A DNA stretch of 25,256 nucleotides, from positions 1-25,256 of the forward strand of contig JBEPVZ010000014.1 of the NCBI GenBank assembly GCA_041690695.1. The letters are read 5' to 3'. The DNA comes from JBEPVZ01 sp041690695 (GTDB lineage Bacteria > Patescibacteriota > Microgenomatia > Daviesbacterales > UBA10151). The notes under the pieces are model-generated. The model worked only from the letters and a program-made list of their open reading frames with translations. It ran no database searches and was not told the DNA's origin. Position 1 is the first letter of the stretch. Each line of letters starts with the position of its first letter. Shown piece after piece: positions 1 to 5,706 of the stretch. The position numbers were made by a program, and so were the translations under genes.

Positions 1-15
1 GTGTATAAGAGACAG
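1..15. other. Nextera transposase mosaic-end adapter residue
   Basis: The first 15 bases, GTGTATAAGAGACAG, equal the last 15 bases of the 19-bp Tn5/Nextera mosaic end used in library preparation. They lie exactly at the window edge and are translated as the apparent C-terminus of the HxlR reading frame. This is a sequencing artefact and marks a contig end; genuine genome sequence begins at about 16. Confidence 0.93.
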
Positions 16-321
16 GTGTTGATGCCCCCACTCGGACATCTTTTTTAAGATTACACCTAAAGATTGACCTTTATCGGTTAGTGAATATTCAACGTGAAGC
101 GGCACTTCAGCAAAGACTTTTTTTGTGATAATGCCATCTTGAGTCAATTCTTGGAGTCGAACAGTCAGGGTTTTAGAGCTAATTCCTGGCATGGCTTTTT
201 GAAGCTCGCTAAAGCGTTTCTGGCCTTCAAAAATATGATGTAAAAGGAGAGTAGTCCATTTACTGCCGATAATCTGTAAAGTTTTCTCAACTCCACAGCA
301 GCCTGGTTTTAAATCGTTCAT
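1..321 (-). CDS. HxlR-family transcriptional regulator, 3' end missing
   Basis: This is a winged-helix regulator of the HxlR family, which acts in the cytoplasm and often senses quinones, aldehydes or disulfide stress. The frame opens with ATG at 321 and stays open to base 1; the last five codons are adapter, so about 102 genuine residues are present and the stop is lost. The visible family marks are an N-terminal Cys pair (Cys8-Cys9), the segment GSKWTTLLLHHIFEG, the recognition-helix region PGISSKTLTVRLQEL and the wing VEYSLTDKGQ. Typical members have 100-130 residues, so little is missing. It is divergent to an FMN reductase, the arrangement known for YodB/HxlR regulators that control the adjacent oxidoreductase. 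The N-terminal Cys is the usual redox sensor in YodB-type members; its use here is inference. Confidence 0.9.
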   Translation of the reverse strand, partial: MNDLKPGCCGVEKTLQIIGSKWTTLLLHHIFEGQKRFSELQKAMPGISSKTLTVRLQELTQDGIITKKVFAEVPLHVEYSLTDKGQSLGVILKKMSEWGHQHLSLIH

Positions 322-338
322 ACTTTCTTTAAGGTAAC

Positions 339-370
339 TACTTTACAAAGTAAAGTGACAAGGCTATTAT
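339..370 (+). promoter_or_regulatory. Promoter and palindromic operator between hxlR-like and FMN reductase genes
   Basis: Two overlapping dyads are visible. ACTTTAC-AAA-GTAAAGT covers 340-356 and TACTTT-AC-AAAGTA covers 339-352. The -35 hexamer TTTACA (342-347) lies inside them, followed by a 17-base spacer and the -10 hexamer TATTAT (365-370), nine bases before the ATG at 380. A regulator bound to the dyad would block the promoter. The HxlR-type protein encoded next door is the natural candidate (inference). Confidence 0.7.
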
Positions 371-379
371 AAATTCACG

Positions 380-955
380 ATGTTAAAGATTCAAGTCATT
401 ATCGGTTCAACAAGAGAAAACCGCTTTTCAGAAAAAGCTGCTAGTTGGATTTTTGAAGAGGCCAAAAAGCGTCCTGAGCTTGAAGTTGAACTGGTTGACC
501 TCAGAGATTACGATTTACCTTTTTTTGATCAGCCAATGTCTCCTAAGATGTCAGATGGTAAGTATACAAATGAGATTGCTAAAAAATGGGCAGACAAAAT
601 TGGTGAAGCCGATGGCTATATTATCGTCTCTCCCGAATATAATCATGGTTATTCAGCGGTTTTGAAGAATGCGCTAGATTGGGTTTATAAAGAGTGGAAT
701 CAAAAGCCGGTTGGATTTGTCAGCTATGGTGGTGTTGGTGGAGCTCGGGCGGTTGAGCAACTTAGACTAGTGGCAATTGAGCTTCAATTGATGCCAATTC
801 ATACCTCGATAAATATTCCCTGGAATGTTTATATGGCGGTTATTAAACCTTCTGAGGATAATACAGAGGATCCCTATGAATCACTCGAAACAACCAAGAC
901 TACTTTTTTAGATCAACTAACCTGGGCGACTAAAGCTCTCAAAGCTGCTCGTTAA
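380..955 (+). CDS. NAD(P)H-dependent FMN reductase / azoreductase-like flavoprotein
   Basis: This 191-aa cytosolic flavodoxin-fold enzyme of the NADPH-dependent FMN reductase family probably moves electrons from NAD(P)H through bound FMN to flavins, quinones or azo compounds. The phosphate-binding loop GSTRENRFSEK is at residues 9-19, and the FMN-contacting segment SPEYNHGYSAVLKNALDW is at about 84-101. A Gly-rich turn (YGGVGGARA) follows at about 115. The length is normal for the family. The start at 380 sits nine bases after the -10 hexamer with no Shine-Dalgarno site, so the mRNA probably has almost no leader. The divergent HxlR-type regulator suggests induction by electrophiles or quinones (inference). 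The true substrate cannot be told from sequence. Confidence 0.93.
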   Translation: MLKIQVIIGSTRENRFSEKAASWIFEEAKKRPELEVELVDLRDYDLPFFDQPMSPKMSDGKYTNEIAKKWADKIGEADGYIIVSPEYNHGYSAVLKNALDWVYKEWNQKPVGFVSYGGVGGARAVEQLRLVAIELQLMPIHTSINIPWNVYMAVIKPSEDNTEDPYESLETTKTTFLDQLTWATKALKAAR

Positions 956-999
956 TTTCACTCTATTTTCTATTTTAAAAATGTGTTAGTCTAAAGACC

Positions 1000-1530
1000 A
1001 TGGCTGATATTGACGATCAAACTTGTCCTAAATGTGGTGCGCCACTAGCTGAAGTTACCGAAACCCCTAATGGTCGAAAACTCCAACGTTGTAGTACCGG
1101 TTCTTGGAATCCCCAAACTAAAAAGAATGAGGGATGTGATTATATTAAGTGGCTCCAAGTTGAACCAAAAGAGCTAGATGAAAAATGCCCTAAATGTGGT
1201 TCGCCAGTTATTTTACAAGTGACTCGCTTTGGTAAAAAGATGAAAAAGTGTAGTGCAGGTGGCTGGGATCGCGAGAAAAAACAAGCTACCGGTTGTGACT
1301 ATGTCGAATGGATTAATGGTACGACTGAAGCTTTAGATATTGATTGTCCAGAATGTGGCGAAAAGTTAGTTTTATTTACAACTGCGGCTGGTAAGAAGAT
1401 GGAGAAGTGTTCAACGGCTGGTTGGGATAAAACTGCTCGTAAAGCCACCGGTTGTACATATGTTCGTTGGCTAAAACCTGGCGAAGATCCAACTTCTAGC
1501 GCTGGCGAAGAATTCTTACCGAAAGAATAG
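1000..1530 (+). CDS. Stand-alone triple zinc-ribbon protein (topoisomerase C-terminal type)
   Basis: This 176-aa protein is built from three repeats with a period of about 53 residues. Each has a CPxCG knuckle, a Gly-Lys-Lys-Met-Lys-Cys segment and a closing Gly-Cys-x-Tyr. The cysteine sets are 9/12/31/46, 63/66/84/99 and 116/119/137/152, which would bind three zinc ions. The pattern resembles the C4 zinc fingers at the C-terminus of bacterial DNA topoisomerase I, with a 10-residue charged insert (e.g. GWDREKKQATG) between the third and fourth Cys. No topoisomerase catalytic domain is attached. DNA or RNA binding is the likely role (inference). A weak -10 (TAGTCT, 987-992) lies seven bases before the ATG and there is no Shine-Dalgarno site. 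Confidence 0.8.
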   Translation: MADIDDQTCPKCGAPLAEVTETPNGRKLQRCSTGSWNPQTKKNEGCDYIKWLQVEPKELDEKCPKCGSPVILQVTRFGKKMKKCSAGGWDREKKQATGCDYVEWINGTTEALDIDCPECGEKLVLFTTAAGKKMEKCSTAGWDKTARKATGCTYVRWLKPGEDPTSSAGEEFLPKE

Positions 1531-1542
1531 TAATCTTGGTCA

Positions 1543-1572
1543 TTGTTATCTATGATCGGTGAGTGCTACTGT
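1543..1572 (+). promoter_or_regulatory. Probable promoter of the DoxX/DoxD-like gene
   Basis: TTGTTA (1543-1548), an 18-base spacer and TACTGT (1567-1572) lie just upstream of the ATG at 1580, with seven bases between the -10 and the start codon. No Shine-Dalgarno site is seen. The hexamers are imperfect, so confidence is moderate. Confidence 0.45.
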
Positions 1573-1579
1573 TTAGGCA

Positions 1580-2140
1580 ATGTCCAAATATCAAAGTTCT
1601 CAAATTCCTGAGCCCGCCTTTTCAAAATTCTTATTTGCCGATACTCGATTAGCTTGGTTTTGGCTAGTTGTCCGGCTATACGTTGGATACCAGTGGGTGG
1701 TGGCCGGTTGGGAAAAGATTGTTAATCCCGTTTGGGTTGGATCAGAAGCGGGGACAGCTCTTCAAGGCTTTGTCATGGGAGCTTTAAAAAAAACCGCTGG
1801 TACTCATCCGGATGTATATGGTTGGTATGGTCAATGGCTCCAAAGTTTTGTTCTTCCACATGCCGCTCAATTTTCCTATTTAGTTAGTTTCGGAGAGCTA
1901 TTTGTTGGTATTGGTTTAATTTTGGGATTATTTACTGGTATTGCGGCTTTCTTTGGAGCATTTATGAACATGAACTACCTTTTTGCCGGTACAATTAGCG
2001 TTAACCCATTACTCTTTTTGCTTGAATTATTTTTAGTCTTAGCTTGGCGGATTGCTGGTTTAATCGGATTTGATCGATTTATACTGCCACTTTTGGGCGT
2101 GCCTTGGGCTCCAGGCAAATTGTTTAAATCAAACCATTGA
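1580..2140 (+). CDS. DoxX/DoxD-family integral membrane protein
   Basis: This 186-aa inner-membrane protein has about four hydrophobic helices (roughly residues 25-45, 95-120, 122-142 and 145-168). The segment RLYVGYQWVVAGWEKI and the later motif SFGELFVGIGLILGLFTG are characteristic of the DoxX / DoxD (thiosulfate:quinone oxidoreductase small subunit) superfamily. Members are linked to quinone-coupled redox chemistry or oxidative-stress complexes, but most remain uncharacterised. No DoxA partner is present in the window. The stop codon (2138-2140) lies inside the -35 box of the downstream arsR promoter, so arsR can be transcribed independently. Confidence 0.88.
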   Translation: MSKYQSSQIPEPAFSKFLFADTRLAWFWLVVRLYVGYQWVVAGWEKIVNPVWVGSEAGTALQGFVMGALKKTAGTHPDVYGWYGQWLQSFVLPHAAQFSYLVSFGELFVGIGLILGLFTGIAAFFGAFMNMNYLFAGTISVNPLLFLLELFLVLAWRIAGLIGFDRFILPLLGVPWAPGKLFKSNH

Positions 2141-2180
2141 CAACTAATTATTGAGAGAGTATATTTAACCAAATGGTTAA
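2137..2180 (+). promoter_or_regulatory. arsR-like gene promoter with operator over the start codon
   Basis: A consensus -35 TTGACA (2137-2142), 17-base spacer and -10 TATATT (2160-2165) are followed, after seven bases, by the ATG at 2173. A perfect palindrome, TTAACCA-AA-TGGTTAA (2165-2180), covers the end of the -10, the expected transcription start and the first codons. It is a very likely autoregulatory operator for the ArsR protein (inference from position and symmetry). Confidence 0.8.
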
Positions 2181-2460
2181 GAATACTAATATTGATAACG
2201 TTTATTCCTCTCTATCAGATCCAGTTAGACGCCATATCCTGCTAAATATCTCTGACCACGATCTGCATCTTCAAAAGGTGGCTGAACATTTTAAGATCTC
2301 TTTGCCGGCTGTTTCAAAACACTTAAAAGTTTTAGAAAGTGCTGAGTTAATTACTCGCCAAAAGGCCGGTCGAGAATATAATTTTGGACTAACGGATGCC
2401 GCCAAGTACTGGATTACTCAATTTAAAAGATTGGAAATATTTTTAAAAAAAACTAAGTAA
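2173..2460 (+). CDS. ArsR-family winged-helix repressor
   Basis: This 95-aa dimeric DNA-binding repressor has the motif LSDPVRRHILLNI at about 13-25, a helix-turn-helix around VAEHFKISLPAVSKHLKVLESAELI (residues 36-60, in two helices) and a wing RQKAGREYNF. No metal-binding CxC or ELCVCDL motif is present, so it is not an arsenic/cadmium sensor of the classical kind. It belongs with the ArsR proteins that sit beside AHSA1/SRPBCC genes. The next two genes (2491 and 2958) follow at 30 and 2 bases, consistent with a regulator-plus-targets operon. The signal it senses is unknown. Confidence 0.92.
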   Translation: MVKNTNIDNVYSSLSDPVRRHILLNISDHDLHLQKVAEHFKISLPAVSKHLKVLESAELITRQKAGREYNFGLTDAAKYWITQFKRLEIFLKKTK

Positions 2461-2461
2461 A

Positions 2462-2486
2462 CGAGTCAGACTCGATAAAGGAGGTG
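2462..2486 (+). promoter_or_regulatory. Palindrome and strong Shine-Dalgarno site before the SRPBCC gene
   Basis: CGAGTC-A-GACTCG (2462-2474) is a 13-base dyad immediately after the arsR stop. It is followed by AAAGGAGGTG (2477-2486), a near-perfect match to the anti-Shine-Dalgarno sequence, four bases before the ATG at 2491. Strong ribosome loading for the second operon gene contrasts with the missing site before arsR. The role of the dyad is unknown. Confidence 0.6.
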
Positions 2487-2490
2487 AAGT

Positions 2491-2955
2491 ATGACAGATG
2501 ATATAAGTTTAGAGATTAAACAAGTTTTTGATGCTCCGATCTCAAAAGTTTGGGATGCTTGGACCAATCCAGATAGTTTAAAACAATGGAAGTCTCCAGA
2601 AGGAATGACTACTCCTGAGGTTTCAGTCGATTTAAAAGTTGGCGGCAAATATAAAGTCGTCATGGTTGGTATGGATCAAGCTAATCCAACTGCTCCGGAG
2701 AGAGCAACCGTTGGTGGAGAATATCTAGAAATTGATGAACCGAACCGATTAGTTTATACGTGGCTTTGGGAGGGCGCACCAGCTGCCACTCACACGACAA
2801 CTGTGACCGTCAAGTTAAATAAAATAAATGACCATCAAACTGAGGTTATTTTAATTCAATCAGGCTTTGTTGATCAGAATATGAAAGAGGAGCATGCCAA
2901 AGGTTGGCACTCAACATTTAATAAGTTGAATGTTTTTTTGAAGGGGGGTGAGTAG
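2491..2955 (+). CDS. SRPBCC / AHSA1-like domain protein
   Basis: This 154-aa soluble START-like (SRPBCC, activator of Hsp90 ATPase homologue 1-like) protein has a helix-grip fold that binds a hydrophobic ligand. The opening segment FDAPISKVWDAWTNPDSLKQW (split here as FDAPISKVW and DAWTNPDSLKQW) at 13-33 is the family signature. It is followed by VGGKYKVVM, YLEIDEPNRLVYTW and a C-terminal helix starting at about residue 130 (HAKGWHSTFNKLNVFL). It is translated from a very strong Shine-Dalgarno site. An ArsR regulator upstream and a YciI-like gene downstream form a recurrent bacterial trio. The ligand is unknown. Confidence 0.9.
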   Translation: MTDDISLEIKQVFDAPISKVWDAWTNPDSLKQWKSPEGMTTPEVSVDLKVGGKYKVVMVGMDQANPTAPERATVGGEYLEIDEPNRLVYTWLWEGAPAATHTTTVTVKLNKINDHQTEVILIQSGFVDQNMKEEHAKGWHSTFNKLNVFLKGGE

Positions 2956-2957
2956 AT

Positions 2958-3284
2958 TTGAAAAAATTTGTATTACTTTACAGAGGTGGAAATGCACCTG
3001 ATGATAAAGGTCAAGAAGTTATGGAGGAATGGGGTCAGTTCGTTGGTGAATTGATGAAGCGAGGTGTTCAGAAAGCTGGATTACCATTTGCTGGTGGAAA
3101 AGTTATTTCAAGCGATGGTGTCGAGGATTATAAATCTAGCGACGGAGACGTTGCTGGTTTTTCTGAGATTGAGGTTGAGTCAATTGATGAGGCTGTTAAA
3201 GCAGCCCAAATGGCGCCTAATCTTAAATATGGTGGAACTGTTGAAATCAGGGAAGCTATGGACATGCCAGAAATGGACATGTAA
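2958..3284 (+). CDS. YciI-related (YCII domain) small protein, TTG start
   Basis: This 108-aa cytosolic protein of the YCII-related / DGPFAETKE-like ferredoxin-fold family opens with KKFVLLYRGG. A middle segment ending GDVAGFSEIEVESIDEA at about 68-85 is typical: a beta strand leads to a helix that pairs in the dimer. The start is TTG at 2958, two bases after the preceding stop, with a purine-rich GGGGGGTGA (2943-2951) as ribosome site. No ATG gives the conserved N-terminal strand. The C-terminus is Met/Asp-rich (MDMPEMDM). These small proteins often accompany ArsR-AHSA1 pairs, and their biochemical role is generally unproven. Confidence 0.85.
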   Translation: MKKFVLLYRGGNAPDDKGQEVMEEWGQFVGELMKRGVQKAGLPFAGGKVISSDGVEDYKSSDGDVAGFSEIEVESIDEAVKAAQMAPNLKYGGTVEIREAMDMPEMDM

Positions 3285-3311
3285 ATCGTTTAATCTGTTC
3301 AAAATAACTTG

Positions 3312-3345
3312 CTGCTGGTAGAAAACTGCCAGCAGTTTTTTATTT
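3312..3345 (+). terminator. Rho-independent terminator after the arsR-SRPBCC-yciI operon
   Basis: A 10-bp stem (CTGCTGGTAG at 3312-3321 with CTGCCAGCAG at 3326-3335, one G-T pair) has an AAAA loop and is followed by TTTTTTATTT. It lies 28 bases after the yciI-like stop. Confidence 0.93.
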
Positions 3346-3359
3346 AGCTATAAATACTA

Positions 3360-3365
3360 TATAAT
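3360..3365 (+). promoter_or_regulatory. -10 box of the 250-aa unknown gene
   Basis: TATAAT (3360-3365) is eight bases before the ATG at 3374 and there is no Shine-Dalgarno site. The -35 position (about 3337-3342) falls in the T tract of the preceding terminator (TTTTTA), so terminator and promoter are packed together. Confidence 0.6.
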
Positions 3366-3373
3366 TCCAAACC

Positions 3374-4126
3374 ATGTCAGAGAATCCGTTTTTATATTTT
3401 GATATGGCCTTAGATGCGATTGCACGCTCTGGCCATCGTCCGTCTGCTGAATTGGCAGAGAGAACGCTCGTTAATTTAGGTCCTAAAGATAAAGCCCTCA
3501 GGATTAATGACAATCCACCTCGTTTAAGAACCTTAACCTCTTTTGCTCTTTTGGCTGTACCTGGTGCTGTTCAACAATATTCTCCGACTATCATTATTGA
3601 TCAAGCGAATCCTTATAGCCGGGTTGAAGATACCAGATTCTTAGAGGCTGACTTAATCAGAACATTGGCAATTAGAGATCAGTTTTTCTTCGGGGGTTTT
3701 GAAGGTCCTCTTAATGAAGCTTATGGACGAGCACTTTCTCTTCAAATAGACTGGCTTGATCATGCTCGTATGCCGCGAGTTGAGTTAGACCCCAGGAAAA
3801 TCAGACCGGAGGTATTAATTGAGCAGATCTTAGGTTCTGTTAGATATAGATTAGATATTGGGTTCCGAGATTGGCAATCAACCATTGATCAAATGTTACA
3901 GGACCCTCAGCATAATCGAGATTGGCCAGTTTTAGAAATGCTTCGGCCTAATAAATCTCACTTTATCGCTCAAAGGCATATTCAGCAACCAAGCAGCTAT
4001 CAGCAAATTGAAGAGGAGGGTTTAAGGCCATTTCTTAGTCGGGAAGAGGAGGCTGAACTGTTTTGTGAGATGTTAGTTATAAATTCGCTATCTACTTTTC
4101 CAAGAAGCGACCTACACCTAAGTTGA
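3374..4126 (+). CDS. Unrecognised 250-aa soluble protein
   Basis: I do not recognise a family. The protein is acidic to neutral and has no signal peptide or membrane helix apart from a mildly hydrophobic stretch (TLTSFALLAVPGAVQQY, about 54-70). Much of it looks helical, and it has a Phe-rich turn (RDQFFFGGFEGPLNEAYGRA) at about 101-120 and Glu-rich C-terminal helices (EEEGLRPFLSREEEAELF). It has its own promoter and follows a terminator, so it forms a new transcription unit, possibly with the MFS gene 47 bases downstream. Codon use is like its neighbours. The gene itself is well supported by length, frame and promoter; the function is open. Confidence 0.75.
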   Translation: MSENPFLYFDMALDAIARSGHRPSAELAERTLVNLGPKDKALRINDNPPRLRTLTSFALLAVPGAVQQYSPTIIIDQANPYSRVEDTRFLEADLIRTLAIRDQFFFGGFEGPLNEAYGRALSLQIDWLDHARMPRVELDPRKIRPEVLIEQILGSVRYRLDIGFRDWQSTIDQMLQDPQHNRDWPVLEMLRPNKSHFIAQRHIQQPSSYQQIEEEGLRPFLSREEEAELFCEMLVINSLSTFPRSDLHLS

Positions 4127-4148
4127 TGTCAATAAATTAAAAAACTGT

Positions 4149-4154
4149 TATAAT
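4149..4154 (+). promoter_or_regulatory. -10 box of the MFS transporter gene
   Basis: TATAAT (4149-4154) lies 19 bases before the ATG at 4174, which would give a leader of about 12 bases without a clear Shine-Dalgarno site. A -35 candidate, TGTCAA (4127-4132), is 16 bases upstream. Confidence 0.5.
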
Positions 4155-4173
4155 TAATCTTCCGGCTCAAGAT

Positions 4174-5436
4174 ATGACCAAAATTTTTAAAAGCTCATTA
4201 ACCTTTGTTATTTTTACAATTTTCCTTGATTCTTTAGGATTTGGGATCTTAATTCCGATCGTGCCTCTCTTGCTGGCTGATCCATCCTCTCGTTTCTATC
4301 TCTTACCAGCCAATTTTACGATTAATCAAGGCTATATTCTGCTGGGATTAATTACAGCTGTTTTTCCTTTAATGCAGCTTTTTTCAAACTCAATTTTTGG
4401 TCAAATTTCAGATAAAGTTGGCCGTCGACCGATTCTACTTTATACCTTATTTTTCACTTCTGCCTCGTACGTTTTATTTGCAATTGGGATCGCTTTAAGA
4501 AATATCCCGTTATTATTTTTTGCGCGAGCTATCGCGGGTGTCACAAGCGGTAATATGTCAGTTGCCCAAGCGGCTATTGCTGATCTAACTTTACCCAAAG
4601 ATCGGGCCAAAAACTTTGGTTTAATTGGCGCAGCTTTTGGATTAGGTTTTATTCTTGGACCTTTCTTAGGTGGTAAGCTATCTGATCCGAGCCTTTTATC
4701 TTTCTTTAATCCGACAATTCCATTTTACTTTGCGGCCATTTTGAGTTTTGCGAATGCCATCTCCGTTAAGAACTTCTTCCCTGAGACTAATAAGAATTTG
4801 AAACCAGGATCTAAAATGGAATGGACCAAGTCACTCGGGGATATTTTAAAAGCCTTCAAATTAAAAGATCTTAGGTTCTTATTTTTAATTAACTTTTTGT
4901 TTAATTCTGGATTTACTTTTTTTGTGACCTTTTTTAGTATCTATTTAATCAAGAAATTTAATTTTAGCCAAGGCAATATTGGTGATTTATTTTCATTCAT
5001 CGGAGTTTGTATCGCCTTTACCCAGATTGTCTTAATTCGTCAACTGACTAAATACTTTAATGAGCCTCAAATTTTAAGAGTCACGATTATCTTTAATGGA
5101 ATTTTTATTGGTTTAATGTATTTTGTCTCAACAACTTGGATGCTTTATGCCTTGGTGGCGGCTTTTGCGGTTTGTAACGGTCTAACTTTTGCTAATATCT
5201 CCGGATTAATTTCCAGGTCGGCGGATCAGAAGATTCAAGGTGAGATTTTGGGAATTAATGCTAGTGTTCAAGCTTTAGCTCAACTAATCCCGCCAGTTTT
5301 GTCGGGCTTTCTGGCGGCGGTCTTTGCCCCTGAAACACCAATTATTGTGGCCTCAACGATTATTATCTTGTCGGGATTATTGTTTAGTATCTTTTATAAG
5401 CCGAATAAAATTCCAGATCACATCCCAAACTATTAA
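4174..5436 (+). CDS. MFS drug/solute antiporter, TetA-like (DHA1 type)
   Basis: This 420-aa inner-membrane transporter has about 12 hydrophobic helices and probably exports a small molecule in exchange for protons. Helix 1 carries FLDSLGFGILIPIVPLL, typical of TetA/DHA1. The motif A loop between helices 2 and 3 reads GQISDKVGRRPILL (about residues 76-89). Motif C-like glycines (GLIGAAFGLGFILGPFLGG) occur in helix 5. Length agrees with TetA (about 400). No tetR is adjacent, so tetracycline as substrate should not be assumed. Its TAA overlaps the TAA of the convergent minus-strand gene in the four bases TTAA (5433-5436), with no terminator between them. Confidence 0.92.
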   Translation: MTKIFKSSLTFVIFTIFLDSLGFGILIPIVPLLLADPSSRFYLLPANFTINQGYILLGLITAVFPLMQLFSNSIFGQISDKVGRRPILLYTLFFTSASYVLFAIGIALRNIPLLFFARAIAGVTSGNMSVAQAAIADLTLPKDRAKNFGLIGAAFGLGFILGPFLGGKLSDPSLLSFFNPTIPFYFAAILSFANAISVKNFFPETNKNLKPGSKMEWTKSLGDILKAFKLKDLRFLFLINFLFNSGFTFFVTFFSIYLIKKFNFSQGNIGDLFSFIGVCIAFTQIVLIRQLTKYFNEPQILRVTIIFNGIFIGLMYFVSTTWMLYALVAAFAVCNGLTFANISGLISRSADQKIQGEILGINASVQALAQLIPPVLSGFLAAVFAPETPIIVASTIIILSGLLFSIFYKPNKIPDHIPNY

Positions 5437-5687
5437 GAATTTTGAAGAGCCAATTTATGGCGAATTAAAATTGTGCTTATAATAATTACTCCCACATAAG
5501 TGAGTCCAGTTAAACAAAGCTGGCCTAAATGAGTTGGTCGGGTGATGACTAATGCAGTGCCACTCACCAATGTTGTTCCAACTAAGCCATAGGTTATCTT
5601 TAGCCAGATTTTTGATGGAAAGACAAAGGTATAGCCTGCCGTAAATAAACTAATCGATGCGGATAGGATATGAATAATAAGTAGCAT
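5433..5687 (-). CDS. Small three-helix membrane protein at the end of the cyo operon
   Basis: This 84-aa integral membrane protein has three hydrophobic segments (about 2-24, 30-48 and 58-76). Histidines lie in or next to helix 1 (LLIIHILSAS) and between helices 2 and 3 (RPTHLGQLC), positions that could contact haem or metal (inference only). I cannot assign a family. It starts 19 bases after cyoE and is the last gene of the operon. A TATAAT six bases before its ATG could also give it a separate leaderless transcript. A role in oxidase assembly is plausible by position but unproven. Confidence 0.6.
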   Translation of the reverse strand: MLLIIHILSASISLFTAGYTFVFPSKIWLKITYGLVGTTLVSGTALVITRPTHLGQLCLTGLTYVGVIIISTILIRHKLALQNS

Positions 5688-5693
5688 TAAAAA

Positions 5694-5699
5694 ATTATA
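5694..5699 (-). promoter_or_regulatory. Possible internal -10 box before the small membrane protein
   Basis: On the minus strand TATAAT (5694-5699) is followed by six bases and the ATG. No good -35 is visible 16-18 bases upstream, so this may be chance or a weak internal promoter. Confidence 0.35.
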
Positions 5700-5706
5700 A
5701 CACCTT

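Noticed and set aside
2138..2140. Recoded TGA (glycine code of SR1/Gracilibacteria)
   Set aside because: TGA ends several normal-length genes (doxX-like, the 250-aa unknown, the 507-aa protein, the VanZ-like gene), so the standard bacterial code applies.
4174..5436. Naming the MFS gene tetA (tetracycline resistance)
   Set aside because: The fold and motif A match the TetA/DHA1 group but there is no tetR and substrate residues cannot be judged; many chromosomal homologues are not tetracycline pumps.
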